Shown here: one piece after another, positions 26,206-34,312 of the stretch
Layout of the letters: every line of letters begins with the position of its first letter
Numbering within the stretch: position 1 is the stretch's first letter
Assembly: GCF_025369935.1 (NCBI RefSeq)
Contig: NZ_CP104467.1
Span: 4,223,001 to 4,287,000, forward strand
Direction: 5' to 3'
DNA from: Paenibacillus andongensis
GTDB taxonomy: Bacteria; Bacillota; Bacilli; Paenibacillales; NBRC-103111
Length of the DNA: 64,000 nucleotides
Notes under the pieces: model-generated
The model's input: only the letters and a program-made list of their open reading frames with translations
Database searches by the model: none
What the model was told of the DNA's origin: nothing
Made by a program: the position numbers and the translations under genes

Positions 26206-26370
26206 ATGGGTGTTCTAACTTTTATTTCAATGCTAGTTATGGGATCAGCATTTAGTGCCGGATTCTTGTTTTTGTTCAAGCGGAAAACAGCACTCGGTAT
26301 AGTCTGTATCGGACTCTCCATTGTCTGTTATATCGCTTATGCCTACATAGCGAATAAGTACTTCGTCTAA
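26206..26370 (+). CDS. Small membrane protein, 54 residues
   Basis: ATG preceded by AAGGAG ten bases upstream, directly after the YpbS-like gene and before a terminator. Two predicted membrane spans (LTFISMLVMGSAFSAGFLFL, then GIVCIGLSIVCYIAYAYIA) joined by a basic turn FKRKTA. No family recognised. Two-gene operon with the YpbS-like protein. Confidence 0.65.
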   Translation: MGVLTFISMLVMGSAFSAGFLFLFKRKTALGIVCIGLSIVCYIAYAYIANKYFV

Positions 26371-26390
26371 CAAATAGGTTGTATACAATG

Positions 26391-26425
26391 AGAACCGATT
26401 GGGTCAACCCGATACGGTTCTTTTT
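26391..26425. terminator. Terminator between small membrane gene and NUDIX gene
   Basis: AGAACCG..GGGT pairs with ACCC..CGGTTCT around a short loop and is followed by TTTTT; A-rich on the other side, so it can serve both convergent units. Confidence 0.85.
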
Positions 26426-27063
26426 CATTCAGACCATCCATTTTCCCTTAATGTACGAAACAGAAGATCAAAATAAGCGACTGGATGCGGAACCAAATAA
26501 TCTAGGCTCATAAGCAGACTTGTTTGAACTAACCCGCCTTCGATACCCATTTTATATCCACTAGCCATTATTTCTTTTGTTTCTTGATGAACTAAACGCT
26601 CAAGGTCTGCGACACTTACTGCAAAAAGACCGCTTACCTCATCTGGCTGCAGCATATAACGATTCAATGGTTGGTCACAGCGATAAAGAAACACATGACA
26701 AAACTCACGATCCATGAGCTGATCCGAAATCAGATCTTCTTCTGCAAACATCCCGCAAGGGATTAAATCACTGAATTCGACCTTAAGCCCAAGCTCTTCC
26801 TCAAGTTCCCTAACACCGTCTTCCGGGGTTTCTCCAGCAGCGAGATGCCCGGCGCAAGAAATGTCCAGTAAATTCGGAAACAGATCCTTCTCTGGATGTC
26901 TTAACTGGAGTAGGAGATGAGGTTTCTTCCCTTCTAGGCTAACGATCCAACACTGAAAAGTGCAATGCCACAGCCCTTTCGCATGCACTTCTGAGCGCGG
27001 AGCCACCCCAAGCCTATTCATCTTTTCATCATAGATATCAAACATTTCTTCTGACTTGTTCAA
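26425..27063 (-). CDS. NUDIX hydrolase (IDI/YfcD-like)
   Basis: 212 residues from TTG 27063 (GGGGAG 12 bases upstream; ATG 27045 is also possible). The NUDIX box is GHLAAGETPEDGVRELEEELG: the REL-x-EE-x-G part is intact and binds the metal, but there are six rather than seven residues between the first conserved Glu and Arg, as can occur in IDI-like members. The N-terminal DIYDEKMNRLGVAPRSEVH resembles the YfcD/isopentenyl-diphosphate isomerase-like group. Hydrolyses a nucleoside-diphosphate-X type substrate, unknown here. Confidence 0.82.
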   Translation of the reverse strand: MNKSEEMFDIYDEKMNRLGVAPRSEVHAKGLWHCTFQCWIVSLEGKKPHLLLQLRHPEKDLFPNLLDISCAGHLAAGETPEDGVRELEEELGLKVEFSDLIPCGMFAEEDLISDQLMDREFCHVFLYRCDQPLNRYMLQPDEVSGLFAVSVADLERLVHQETKEIMASGYKMGIEGGLVQTSLLMSLDYLVPHPVAYFDLLFRTLRENGWSE

Positions 27064-27102
27064 ATTGCTCGAGTTCTCCCCTCAATACCTTCTATGTACA
27101 TG

Positions 27103-27360
27103 CTATCTGCGTGTAATTTTTTTTGTCATTTTCATGGCATAAAGGTCCTCTTCCAATGAACTCATTCTTTCCATCAATGTCTTACCAGCATCCTCTATGG
27201 CCTGGTTATAAATAGGCGCAGCCAATTGTTGAAGCATATAATCGATTAATTGTTCCGTGGCCAAACGTCCTAATTCAATATTGTGATCCAACTCCAGATG
27301 GCCTTGCAAATCCTCAATCAACAATTCTTTCTCTTCTTTCGCTAATTTCAATGGTTTCAT
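27103..27360 (-). CDS. DUF2164 family protein
   Basis: 85 residues. Pattern EEKELLIEDLQGHLELDHNIELGRLATEQLIDY shortened: LIEDLQGHLE, IELGRLATEQLIDY and YNQAIEDAG are the conserved blocks of DUF2164. Helical, soluble, function unknown. Lies nine bases after the frameshifted Dabb gene and 39 bases before the NUDIX gene on the same strand. Confidence 0.75.
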   Translation of the reverse strand: MKPLKLAKEEKELLIEDLQGHLELDHNIELGRLATEQLIDYMLQQLAAPIYNQAIEDAGKTLMERMSSLEEDLYAMKMTKKITRR

Positions 27361-27369
27361 ACGAGCACC

Positions 27370-27640
27370 TCACTCAAAAATAGACAAATCGATTTCTTGA
27401 AAACGGCTTACTTCTTTTACCCAACGCTCCGCAACATAATGAGTATGCACCGGATGATCATTGTAAGCTTCATAAGCCGCTCTATCTGCAAAAACCATGA
27501 CGAAACACTTCAAATTGCTCAACCCCAGGTATTGCCGCCAGTTCTTGAGCACTGCTTTTTAGAAATTGTTCTGCTTCCAGCGTATCTTTACCTGCGTGTA
27601 AATTAAAAATCACCATATGTTTGATACTTGCTTGATTCAT
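27370..27640 (-). pseudogene. Dabb (stress-response A/B barrel) gene broken by an out-of-frame deletion
   Basis: From ATG 27640 one frame reads SIKHMVIFNLHAGKD and PGVEQFEVFRHG, then stops at TAG 27482-27484. A second frame, beginning exactly there, gives MVFADRAAYEAYNDHP to a stop at 27370. These are the first and last parts of a Dabb domain of about 97 residues. About 14-15 residues that normally join FEVFR to MxFAD are missing and the frame is shifted, so the reading frame was broken by a small deletion. Dabb proteins are small dimeric barrels linked to stress. Products, if any, would be a 52-residue and a 60-residue fragment. Confidence 0.8.
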
Positions 27641-27678
27641 AGGTCTCTCTTCTCCTTTCGGCTACATCTATATCTTCA

Positions 27679-27885
27679 TTATAGCGGATTTTGTATCAAC
27701 GAACTATACAACCTCTTTGCTTCTTCACCGTTCGACTCCGCCTTGCGTAAAACTTGCTCTAACTCGTTACAAAGTCTTTTTGTCCCAAAATTGTATGGAA
27801 TGGAGTTTGTTCCGCATTTCAAGCATATCTTTCTCGAGATTATCCCTTCGACCAACCGCTTCATTCCAGCTTCCATTGGTTTCAT
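27679..27885 (-). CDS. Putative small CxxC protein, unknown
   Basis: 68 residues with AAAGGAA seven bases before ATG. Contains CLKCG and one later Cys (LCNEL), then a helical, charged C-terminus (LEQVLRKAESNGEEAKRLY). A half zinc ribbon is possible. No family recognised; supported only by its ribosome site and protein-like composition. Confidence 0.4.
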   Translation of the reverse strand: MKPMEAGMKRLVEGIISRKICLKCGTNSIPYNFGTKRLCNELEQVLRKAESNGEEAKRLYSSLIQNPL

Positions 27886-27972
27886 TAACTTTCCTTTTTA
27901 TGGAGAATAAAAACAACCACATATGTACACGTTAAACCTGAACATTAAACTGCCCTTGAAAGGATGAATGAC

Positions 27973-28149
27973 ATGGAAAACGAGAAGCATAGAGGCAAAT
28001 ACTCAGGCACAACGAATATGAATGCGAAAAATCAAGATATGGCTTTTGTGAACGACACGTTAGAAAATGCACCCGACACGACACCTGTCAACATAGCCGA
28101 GGACGACATTAGCGAAAATAACGAAGAACGGCAATTAAATCAGAAGTAA
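27973..28149 (+). CDS. Small hydrophilic protein, unknown
   Basis: 58 residues from ATG 27973, nine bases after AAAGG; an ATG at 27964 is directly on that site. Rich in Asn, Asp, Glu and Thr with no hydrophobic core (TLENAPDTTPVN, ISENNEERQLNQK), so probably disordered. A good terminator lies 18 bases after the stop, supporting a real unit. Function unknown; such peptides are common among late sporulation products, but that is only a guess. Confidence 0.5.
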   Translation: MENEKHRGKYSGTTNMNAKNQDMAFVNDTLENAPDTTPVNIAEDDISENNEERQLNQK

Positions 28150-28166
28150 GGGGCATTCTTAGATTT

Positions 28167-28216
28167 AGAGCAGTCTGCTATTTCCTATGGCTAGGGGTAG
28201 CCGTCTGCTCTTTTTT
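28167..28216 (+). terminator. Intrinsic terminator
   Basis: AGAGCAG-C-GCTA pairs with TAGC-G-CTGCTCT around a loop with two mismatches, followed by six T. Confidence 0.8.
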
Positions 28217-28291
28217 GCTTTGCGCAACTTGGCATCTCCCTCAGCTTGCGATACTATGAAATGAGCATGTATTCTTGGGGAGGTTGTCACA

Positions 28292-29281
28292 TTGGAACAA
28301 GTCATCGTTATTGGTGCGGGTCCTTGCGGTTTGTCAGCCGCTATCGCCTTACAGCGCGAAGGCCTTTCACCTTTACTTATAGAAAAAAGCTGCATCGTAA
28401 ATGCAATCTATTTATATCCAACCTATTTACAGTTTTTCAGCACACCTGAGCTGTTGGAAATTGGCGGTTATCCGTTCACAACACCTCATGAAAAGCCTTA
28501 TCGCCAAGAAGCTTTGGTCTACTATAGAGAAGTTGCGCGTAGAGAACAGCTGCGAATTCGTTCCTATGAGGAAGTTGTTTCTATCGAAAGATTAGAGACG
28601 GGATTTACGGTGCATACGGAGGATCAATTTGGAAAGAAAGCCGCATACAACACGCGCAACGTCATCGTAGCTACGGGCTACTTTGATCATCCTAATTTGC
28701 TTGGAATTCCCGGTGAAGAACTGCCAAAGACATCGCATTATTATAAAGAAGCCCATCCTTATGCCGGAGCCAAAGTAGCCGTTATTGGCGGAAACAACTC
28801 CGCAGTCGATGCCGCTATGGATTTACTCAGAGTTGGCGCTGAAGTTACAGTGGTTTACCGCGGCAAGGACTTCTCAGCCAACATTAAACCATGGGTTCGT
28901 CCGATTTTTGAAAGTATGGTGAAAAAAGGCCGTATTCAAATGTGGTTCGATTCTCAAGTTGAACGTATTGACGAGCATACCATTACAGTACGTAAAGCAA
29001 CCGAACACGTCACTTTAGACAATGACTTCGTACTTGCCCTAACCGGATTTCGACCGGATCGCGGGCTGCTGACTTCCATCGGTGTACAATTTCACGAAGA
29101 AACCAACGCTCCTCTAGTTCAACCAGATACGATGGAAACGAACATCCCAGGTTTATATGTAGCTGGTGTTGTCGCTTCATCTAAATACGATGCGAACGAA
29201 ATTTTCATTGAAACAGGCCGTATGCATGGTCTGGCCATCACGAAGCATATCGTTTCCAGAACGAACCTCCTATCCAATTGA
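28292..29281 (+). CDS. ypdA: YpdA-family bacillithiol disulfide reductase (Bdr)
   Basis: 329 residues from TTG, with GGGGAGG seven bases upstream. FAD-binding IGAGPCGLSAAIAL (7-20), NADPH-binding VAVIGGNNSAVDAAMDL in the second half, and the late GLYVAGVV-type FAD segment. The lack of a CxxC pair but presence of a Cys in the GPCG turn fits YpdA, which reduces oxidised bacillithiol with NADPH in Firmicutes. Its presence implies a bacillithiol-making host. Stands alone; the terminator overlaps its stop codon. Confidence 0.9.
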   Translation: MEQVIVIGAGPCGLSAAIALQREGLSPLLIEKSCIVNAIYLYPTYLQFFSTPELLEIGGYPFTTPHEKPYRQEALVYYREVARREQLRIRSYEEVVSIERLETGFTVHTEDQFGKKAAYNTRNVIVATGYFDHPNLLGIPGEELPKTSHYYKEAHPYAGAKVAVIGGNNSAVDAAMDLLRVGAEVTVVYRGKDFSANIKPWVRPIFESMVKKGRIQMWFDSQVERIDEHTITVRKATEHVTLDNDFVLALTGFRPDRGLLTSIGVQFHEETNAPLVQPDTMETNIPGLYVAGVVASSKYDANEIFIETGRMHGLAITKHIVSRTNLLSN

Positions 29282-29296
29282 TTGGAGGTTTTTTCA
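29264..29296 (+). terminator. Intrinsic terminator overlapping the ypdA stop
   Basis: AACCTCC (29264-29270) pairs with GGAGGTT (29284-29290), followed by TTTTTT; includes the stop codon at 29279. Confidence 0.8.
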
Positions 29297-29403
29297 TATG
29301 AAAATATTTCCCATTTTTCATAGATTCCCCTTCCATTACGAACATTTGTTTGCTATAATAAAAACAAGAACAAATGTTCCAATTAGATGAGGAGGTTGTT
29401 AAC

Positions 29404-29706
29404 ATGATGAACACCAGTCACAATTTTCGTTTTATTGAGAGGGATTATTGGTACCACAAGGCATTGTGTGACACTGACCATCTTCTTCCCGGACAGATTG
29501 ACGCCATGCTGGACGAAGCACACACCCACTACGCCGATTATACGTTCAAGTTTTATGACGATGGTTCGGTGACAATCATAGATAACGACACCAATAACCG
29601 CATTAAACCTCGCGAACTAACAGGAGCTGTTTATGACTTCTATATTCGCAAACGTATTTATTTAATTAAAACCAATCTAATGGAGAAGCAACTCCAATAT
29701 GCCTGA
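29404..29706 (+). CDS. Conserved-looking protein of unknown function, 100 residues
   Basis: ATG 29404 follows GAGGAGG by eight bases; an ATG at 29374 would include that site. Aromatic-rich (HNFRFIERDYWYHKALC, YTFKFYDDGSVTII shortened from a beta hairpin) with a basic C-terminal helix. Soluble, alpha/beta. A TATAAT-like box lies at about 29355. No family recognised. Flanked by terminators, so monocistronic. Confidence 0.6.
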   Translation: MMNTSHNFRFIERDYWYHKALCDTDHLLPGQIDAMLDEAHTHYADYTFKFYDDGSVTIIDNDTNNRIKPRELTGAVYDFYIRKRIYLIKTNLMEKQLQYA

Positions 29707-29719
29707 TTGAAGAACAAAG

Positions 29720-29768
29720 AAGGCCACCTGAATTGGACAATTGTCCTATCAGATGGCCTTTTCTTTTT
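29720..29768. terminator. Bidirectional terminator before tag
   Basis: AAGGCCA-CTGA pairs with TCAG-TGGCCTT, with an inner TTGGACAATTGTCC stem; T-rich on the plus strand, and TTCTTTG on the minus. Confidence 0.85.
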
Positions 29769-29771
29769 ACG

Positions 29772-30326
29772 TTATTTATATCGAAAACAAGTTTGGTTGT
29801 GATCGTTCACCATGCCAACCGCTTGCATATAAGCATAACAAATCGTCGATCCCACGAACTTAAAGCCGCGTTTTTTTAAATCTTTACTCATCGCATCCGA
29901 GATTTCCGTCGTGGCAGGCACCTGACTCATATCCGTCCAATGATTGTTGATCGGCTTTCCGCCAACGAATCCCCAGATATAAGAATCAAATGTGCCAAAC
30001 TCCTGCTGCACCTTAAGAAAAGCTTTCGCATTCTGAACAACAGATGCAATTTTCAAGCGATTGCGAACGATCCCTGAATTCTCAAGAAGTTCATTCAGTT
30101 TCTTATCGTCGTAATTCACAATAATGTGCGGATCAAATCCGTCGAACGCTTCCCGATAGCTCTCTCGCTTCTTCAGAATCGTATACCAGCTCAGTCCGGC
30201 TTGTGCGCCTTCCAGATTAAGCATCTCGAACAAATGGCGATCATCATGGACAGGAACCCCCCATTCATGATCATGGTAATCGATATATAACGGATCTTCA
30301 TTAACCCAACCGCATCTCATAGTCAT
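29772..30326 (-). CDS. tag: DNA-3-methyladenine glycosylase I
   Basis: 184 residues from ATG 30326 with AAGGTG nine bases upstream; the GTG four codons earlier sits on that site. N-terminal MRCGWVNEDPLYIDYHDHEWGVP contains the zinc-binding Cys and His; the core CGWV and YHDxEWGxP are Tag signatures. Later LNLEGAQAGLSW and the C-terminal HNQTCFRY supply the rest of the zinc site. Removes 3-methyladenine from alkylated DNA. Confidence 0.95.
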   Translation of the reverse strand: MTMRCGWVNEDPLYIDYHDHEWGVPVHDDRHLFEMLNLEGAQAGLSWYTILKKRESYREAFDGFDPHIIVNYDDKKLNELLENSGIVRNRLKIASVVQNAKAFLKVQQEFGTFDSYIWGFVGGKPINNHWTDMSQVPATTEISDAMSKDLKKRGFKFVGSTICYAYMQAVGMVNDHNQTCFRYK

Positions 30327-30410
30327 TTCAACACTCACCTTATCCAGAAATCGAACATGTGTTCTGTATTATTATAAAACCTATACGCATAGATGTCCAG
30401 TTAGAGTTAA

Positions 30411-31217
30411 TTAAAATAAGTGAGGCGAAGGAATGTCGTAGAATCGTTTCGTATTATTCAAAAGCGTAAGTGCCGCTTCTTCCACAGGCAGATCTTTTAG
30501 AAGGGCTATCTGTTCAATGACAGCATGAATCATACGCGGATGCGTCTGCTGCCCCTCAAAGGGGCCTTCGAACGGCCATGGGCCATCCGTTTCGACCATT
30601 AATAGTGTAATCGGATAATCGCGAACAAGTGAACGTATTTCCTCTTCATACAGAACGTCCGGCGTTATGGAAATAAAGTAGCCTACTTGAATCATTCGCT
30701 CCACCGTTGAATGTGACCCTTTGAACCAGTGAAAATGCGCCTTTTTAATGCCATGCTTCTCAAGTAAATCGCACACAACATCAGCATCTTCGTACACAGC
30801 ATGCAAGACGACCGGTTTATCCAAAGACACCGCCAGCTTCAAGAAGCTTTCAAGCAGTACAATGTAAGGCGCTAATTCAAAAGCACGCCCCTCTGCTTCT
30901 GTTTCAAGCCTCATATAATAAGGCAAACCAATTTCACCTACAGCGACCATCGTAGACGAACGCTCACGAATCCATTCAATTAAATCATTCAACTGTTTTT
31001 CCGTTGGCAGTTCTTGTTCAGGATGATAGCCATAGGCAGCAAAAACTTGCTCTGGTGCTTGTTTCAGCAGCCGCTCAGTTGACATACAAGAGTCCAGATG
31101 TCTCGACACTGCTAATAGCCCTTCGATGTGGTACTCTGCTAATTCCGATAACAAAGTCGTTGCATCTCTTTCCGTGTACATATCGAGATGAATATGGGCA
31201 TCAATGACTTTTATCAT
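30411..31217 (-). CDS. TatD-family metal-dependent hydrolase at the end of the thiamin-precursor operon
   Basis: 268 residues from ATG 31217, with AGGAG eight bases upstream. This start lies inside the last 17 bases of the ATPase gene, so translation is probably coupled. Metal ligands in family positions: HxH in DAHIHLD, Glu in GEIGLPY, His in VLHAVYEDAD, His in HFHWFKGS, Asp in ETDGPW. TatD proteins are usually 3'-5' DNA exonucleases, yet the place in a TPP-riboswitch operon suggests work on a pyrimidine or thiamin breakdown product instead, like the deformylase YlmB in the B. halodurans thiXYZ operon. That function is inference. Confidence 0.8.
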   Translation of the reverse strand: MIKVIDAHIHLDMYTERDATTLLSELAEYHIEGLLAVSRHLDSCMSTERLLKQAPEQVFAAYGYHPEQELPTEKQLNDLIEWIRERSSTMVAVGEIGLPYYMRLETEAEGRAFELAPYIVLLESFLKLAVSLDKPVVLHAVYEDADVVCDLLEKHGIKKAHFHWFKGSHSTVERMIQVGYFISITPDVLYEEEIRSLVRDYPITLLMVETDGPWPFEGPFEGQQTHPRMIHAVIEQIALLKDLPVEEAALTLLNNTKRFYDIPSPHLF

Positions 31218-31977
31218 ATGTAATCTCCTGACGCAAAAGCCCCTGAATAAACTGTCGAAGCTCTTGAAATTTCGGTTCAAGCATGACGGACTCTTGGCGA
31301 GGCCTTGCAAACGGAATAACCAATTCTTCTATGATCTTGGCAGGTTTGTTAGAGAGTACATAGATGCGATCGGATAGAAACAGTGCTTCTTCAATGCTAT
31401 GCGTCACAAATAGAATGGAGCGCTTATTTTGTTCCCATATATTAAGCAGCCACGCTTGCATGTCTTGCCGAGTAAGTGCGTCTAAGGAGCCGAACGGCTC
31501 ATCCAGACACATGAGTTCTTGTGGACTAAGCAAAGCTCTCAGAAAAGAGACACGCTGCTGCATCCCTCCAGAGAGTACATGCGGAAGCTCTTGCTCATAG
31601 CCGCCTAATCCAACTTTGGGCAACCACTCTCTTGCTTTTGCCAGAGCGTCCGATCGCGTTTCTCCTGCAACTTCCTGTGCAAGTGCTACATTAGACTCAA
31701 TAGAACGCCATGGGAACAAGGAAGGCTGCTGCGGCATGTACGAGATTAGGCCTTTAGAGCCGGTTACGTTCACGCCATCCAGCCACACTTCCCCTGAAGA
31801 AGGCATTACAAGTCCGCCAATAATGTGAAAAAGCGTGCTCTTTCCGCTGCCTGAAGGGCCGATAAGTGAAACGAACTCCCCTTCTTTCACATGTAAAGAA
31901 ATATCCGCAAGCACAGATACGCGCTGTTTTTTGCCAGGGAACGTTTGATGAATGCCTCTAAGTTCTAATTTACTCAT
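31201..31977 (-). CDS. thiZ: ABC transporter ATP-binding protein, thiamin-precursor uptake (ThiZ-like)
   Basis: 258 residues. Walker A GPSGSGKST, Q-loop MPQQPSLFPW, signature LSGGMQQR, Walker B LMCLDEPFGSLD and the switch His in FVTHSIEEAL are all present. Belongs to the nitrate/taurine/HMP importer ATPases. GGGGAG eight bases before ATG. Fourth gene of the riboswitch operon; 18 bases after the permease. Confidence 0.9.
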   Translation of the reverse strand: MSKLELRGIHQTFPGKKQRVSVLADISLHVKEGEFVSLIGPSGSGKSTLFHIIGGLVMPSSGEVWLDGVNVTGSKGLISYMPQQPSLFPWRSIESNVALAQEVAGETRSDALAKAREWLPKVGLGGYEQELPHVLSGGMQQRVSFLRALLSPQELMCLDEPFGSLDALTRQDMQAWLLNIWEQNKRSILFVTHSIEEALFLSDRIYVLSNKPAKIIEELVIPFARPRQESVMLEPKFQELRQFIQGLLRQEITYDKSH

Positions 31978-31995
31978 GAACGCATCTCCCCTTTC

Positions 31996-32763
31996 TTATG
32001 ATGACCGTTTCGCGTTCCATCGAATGACGAGCTTCTCAACTCCTGCGATGAGCCAGAAAAAGAGTAAGCTGAGCGTGACAATCATCAGAATAGCGACAAA
32101 TTCGCGATCAGCGCGGAACGCCGATTTTTGCAAAATCATATAATAGCCCAGTCCAACGCCTCCACCAAGCCATTCGGCAATGACGGCCCCCATCACACTG
32201 TATGTAGCCGATATTTTGAGTCCTGTGAAGAGAAATGGCAAAGCATGCGGCAGCTCTAGTTTATAAAAGATTTGCCGTTTGCTGGCGCCGATCATCTGCA
32301 TATAGTTGTACATGCTGCGGTCTGTTTGCATGAAGCCATCCAAGGTGGACATCGTGACAGGAAAGAAACAAACAAGTGAGATTAATAGAATTTTAGGTAA
32401 AATGCCAAAACCAAATAAAATGATAAGCAGCGGCCCCAGTGCAATGGTTGGGACATTTTGAGATAAAATAAGCAGCGGGTAAAAGCCAGCCTTTAAGGCA
32501 GGTACCCGATGTAAGCAGCTAGCAACAATCACGCCGCCTGTTACACCAGCACCAAACCCAATCAACATCAAACGAAGAGTGGCGAAAGTGTGCATCCAAA
32601 CTCTGGGCATATCCGTAGTGCCGTCTTTCCATATTTTAAGCGGACTAGGAAGCAGCCAGCTTGCTGTACCTCCCCAAGTCACGGCAAGCTGCCATAAAAG
32701 CAGCAGAAGGATGACCACAACAATTGGTGGCCACCCCGCTTTGAACCAGCGATGCTGTTTCAT
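31996..32763 (-). CDS. thiX: ABC transporter permease, thiamin-precursor uptake (ThiX-like)
   Basis: 255 residues, six membrane spans, with the SsuC/TauC-type EAA loop near MIGASKRQIFYKLELPHALP, whose GASKxQxFxKxxLPxALP spacing is typical. Its ATG overlaps the stop of the preceding gene as TAATG. Together with ThiY and ThiZ it imports hydroxymethylpyrimidine or a formylaminopyrimidine precursor. Confidence 0.9.
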   Translation of the reverse strand: MKQHRWFKAGWPPIVVVILLLLLWQLAVTWGGTASWLLPSPLKIWKDGTTDMPRVWMHTFATLRLMLIGFGAGVTGGVIVASCLHRVPALKAGFYPLLILSQNVPTIALGPLLIILFGFGILPKILLISLVCFFPVTMSTLDGFMQTDRSMYNYMQMIGASKRQIFYKLELPHALPFLFTGLKISATYSVMGAVIAEWLGGGVGLGYYMILQKSAFRADREFVAILMIVTLSLLFFWLIAGVEKLVIRWNAKRSS

Positions 32764-33053
32764 TATCTGTATTTCTCCGTCAGCTTGTCCATAGAAGCAC
32801 CCGACGGGTTGAAGTATATTTTCACCTGCGAAATTACGTTGGGGCTGCCCATCTCAATCATCGCGGCATTCATGTCTTGAATGATAGCCAGTAGTTGGTC
32901 GAGCTCCCCTTCCATCGTCGTCTCCAGCGGAGAAACGAAATATTTCACGCCAGACTTGGCAATGACTTCAATTGCACGATCTACATAGGGGATGACATCT
33001 TCATTGTTTTTCGTTTTCGGAATGATTTGAATACTGACAAGTGCATTAGCCAC
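32763..33053 (-). CDS. MTH1187/YkoF-type thiamine-binding protein
   Basis: 96 residues from GTG 33053, with GGGAGG eight bases upstream; the in-frame reading to 33074 would place the site inside. The pattern ANALVSIQIIPK, VIPYVDRAIEVIAKSGV and VSPLETTMEGEL matches the MTH1187 (DUF77) family, single-domain relatives of YkoF that bind thiamin or its pyrimidine. Sits between thiY and thiX and so belongs to the uptake system, perhaps as a cytoplasmic ligand carrier or sensor. Confidence 0.88.
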   Translation of the reverse strand: MANALVSIQIIPKTKNNEDVIPYVDRAIEVIAKSGVKYFVSPLETTMEGELDQLLAIIQDMNAAMIEMGSPNVISQVKIYFNPSGASMDKLTEKYR

Positions 33054-33080
33054 TATAAGTGCCTCCCTCAACAAATCATG

Positions 33081-34094
33081 TTATTTTGAGCTTTCCGGTA
33101 AGAATTTGTTCGTAAATGCAGCGTCTGCATCGATATTTTTCTCTAGCAGCTTATGATCTAGCATCCAGTTCGCATAATTTTCCCATACGGATTTTTTTTG
33201 TTCGCCCCAACGAGCAGCATCATCTTGATAACGTGGGCTGAGCCATTTTTGACTGGCGAGCACAAGTTTTTTATCTAGATCAGGAACCGCTTTGATCAAA
33301 ATATTAGCAGCGTCCTCAGGCTTGCTGATCGCAAATTGATACCCTTTCGATGCTGCGGCCATGAAAGCTTTCACGAGCTCAGGCTTCTCTTTGATCATTT
33401 TCTCACTTGTCGCAAGAACCGGTGTATAGTAATCCAATTTATCCGAATATTTGTTCAAATAAATCATGTTCAGCGGCTCGCCGCGCAGCTCGGCATCTAC
33501 ACCTGTCCAAGCGTAGTAAATCCAAGCGAAATCAATATCCCGTTTCACGGCTGTGAAATAATCGGCATCACCGATGTTCACGATCTTCACTTTGCTCGGA
33601 TCTGCTTTCTCGGATTGCATAAGCGAGTCGATCATCGCACTCTCTGACGGAGCACCCCAACCGCCATATGTTTTCCCCTCGAAATCCTTGGGTGATTTGA
33701 TGTTCTTCGCTACCGGCGACGCAAAACCGGATGTGTTATGCTGAATCACCGCAGCAATGGAAACCAATGGCACACCTTGAATTCGTCCTTGCGTAATGCT
33801 TTCCTGATAACTGACACCGAACTCCGCAGCCCCTGAAGCGATCATCGCATCGGCTCCGCCTTCACCGGGAGCAATAATTTCTACATTTAGTCCCTCTTTT
33901 TCAAAAAAGCCCTGATCCTTTGCGACGTATAACCCCGTATGGTTCGTATTTGGCGTCCAGTCTAGAACGACCTTCACGTTCGTTAACGGCTTGGCCGTTT
34001 GTTTTGCCGGCTGTTCAGCCATCTTGTTGCCGCAACCAGCCAAGGCTACGGTTAAGCTAACTAGCATAAGTGGTGCAATTTTCTTCCATTTCAT
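33081..34094 (-). CDS. thiY: Thiamin-precursor (HMP) binding lipoprotein, NMT1/THI5-like
   Basis: 337 residues. Lipoprotein signal with LAGC, Cys21. NMT1/THI5-like domain with VVLDWTPNTNHTGLYVAKDQGFF near the start (core LDWTPNTNHTGLYVA), then GEGGADAMIASGAAEFGVS and YGGWGAPSES, all shared with ThiY-type binding proteins and with yeast HMP synthase. First gene after the TPP riboswitch. Captures the pyrimidine moiety outside the membrane. Confidence 0.93.
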   Translation of the reverse strand: MKWKKIAPLMLVSLTVALAGCGNKMAEQPAKQTAKPLTNVKVVLDWTPNTNHTGLYVAKDQGFFEKEGLNVEIIAPGEGGADAMIASGAAEFGVSYQESITQGRIQGVPLVSIAAVIQHNTSGFASPVAKNIKSPKDFEGKTYGGWGAPSESAMIDSLMQSEKADPSKVKIVNIGDADYFTAVKRDIDFAWIYYAWTGVDAELRGEPLNMIYLNKYSDKLDYYTPVLATSEKMIKEKPELVKAFMAAASKGYQFAISKPEDAANILIKAVPDLDKKLVLASQKWLSPRYQDDAARWGEQKKSVWENYANWMLDHKLLEKNIDADAAFTNKFLPESSK

Positions 34095-34132
34095 TCTTTG
34101 TTTCCCCTCTCCACATCTCTATTTAACCACAA

Positions 34133-34157
34133 GAAAAAGCCCCCGTTATCCGGGAGC
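34133..34157 (-). terminator. Terminator of the TPP riboswitch (expression platform)
   Basis: On the minus strand GCUCCCG pairs with CGGGGGC (one G:U) around GAUAA, followed by UUUUUC. Lies between the aptamer and thiY, so ligand-bound RNA should end here. Confidence 0.85.
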
Positions 34158-34215
34158 GCCATGAGTAGAAAATGATAAACCCATTCGAAACAAATCGAAT
34201 GAACGTGCATTTATG

Positions 34216-34312
34216 TGAGTTCTCTACGCTGGCATTACCCAGATCAGATTAACGGTGAGTGACAATGACGGTCACAATCTCAGCCTGACTTCTCAAGCTC
34301 CCGTGGGTTCTT
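34216..34312 (-). promoter_or_regulatory. TPP (THI-box) riboswitch aptamer
   Basis: On the minus strand the conserved pieces appear in order: CCACGGGAGCTTGAGA, CAGGCTGAGATTGTGACC, CTGATCTGGGTAATGCCAGCG and TAGAGAACTCA. These match the P2-P3 CUGAGA and P4-P5 GGxAAUGCCAGCG blocks of thiamine pyrophosphate riboswitches. With the following terminator it should shut off the thiY operon when thiamin is plentiful. Confidence 0.95.

Noticed and set aside
26700-26860. NUDIX box with one residue fewer than the textbook pattern taken as inactivation
   Set aside because: All metal-binding Glu of the REL-x-EE-x-G part are present, and IDI-like members may tolerate this spacing.
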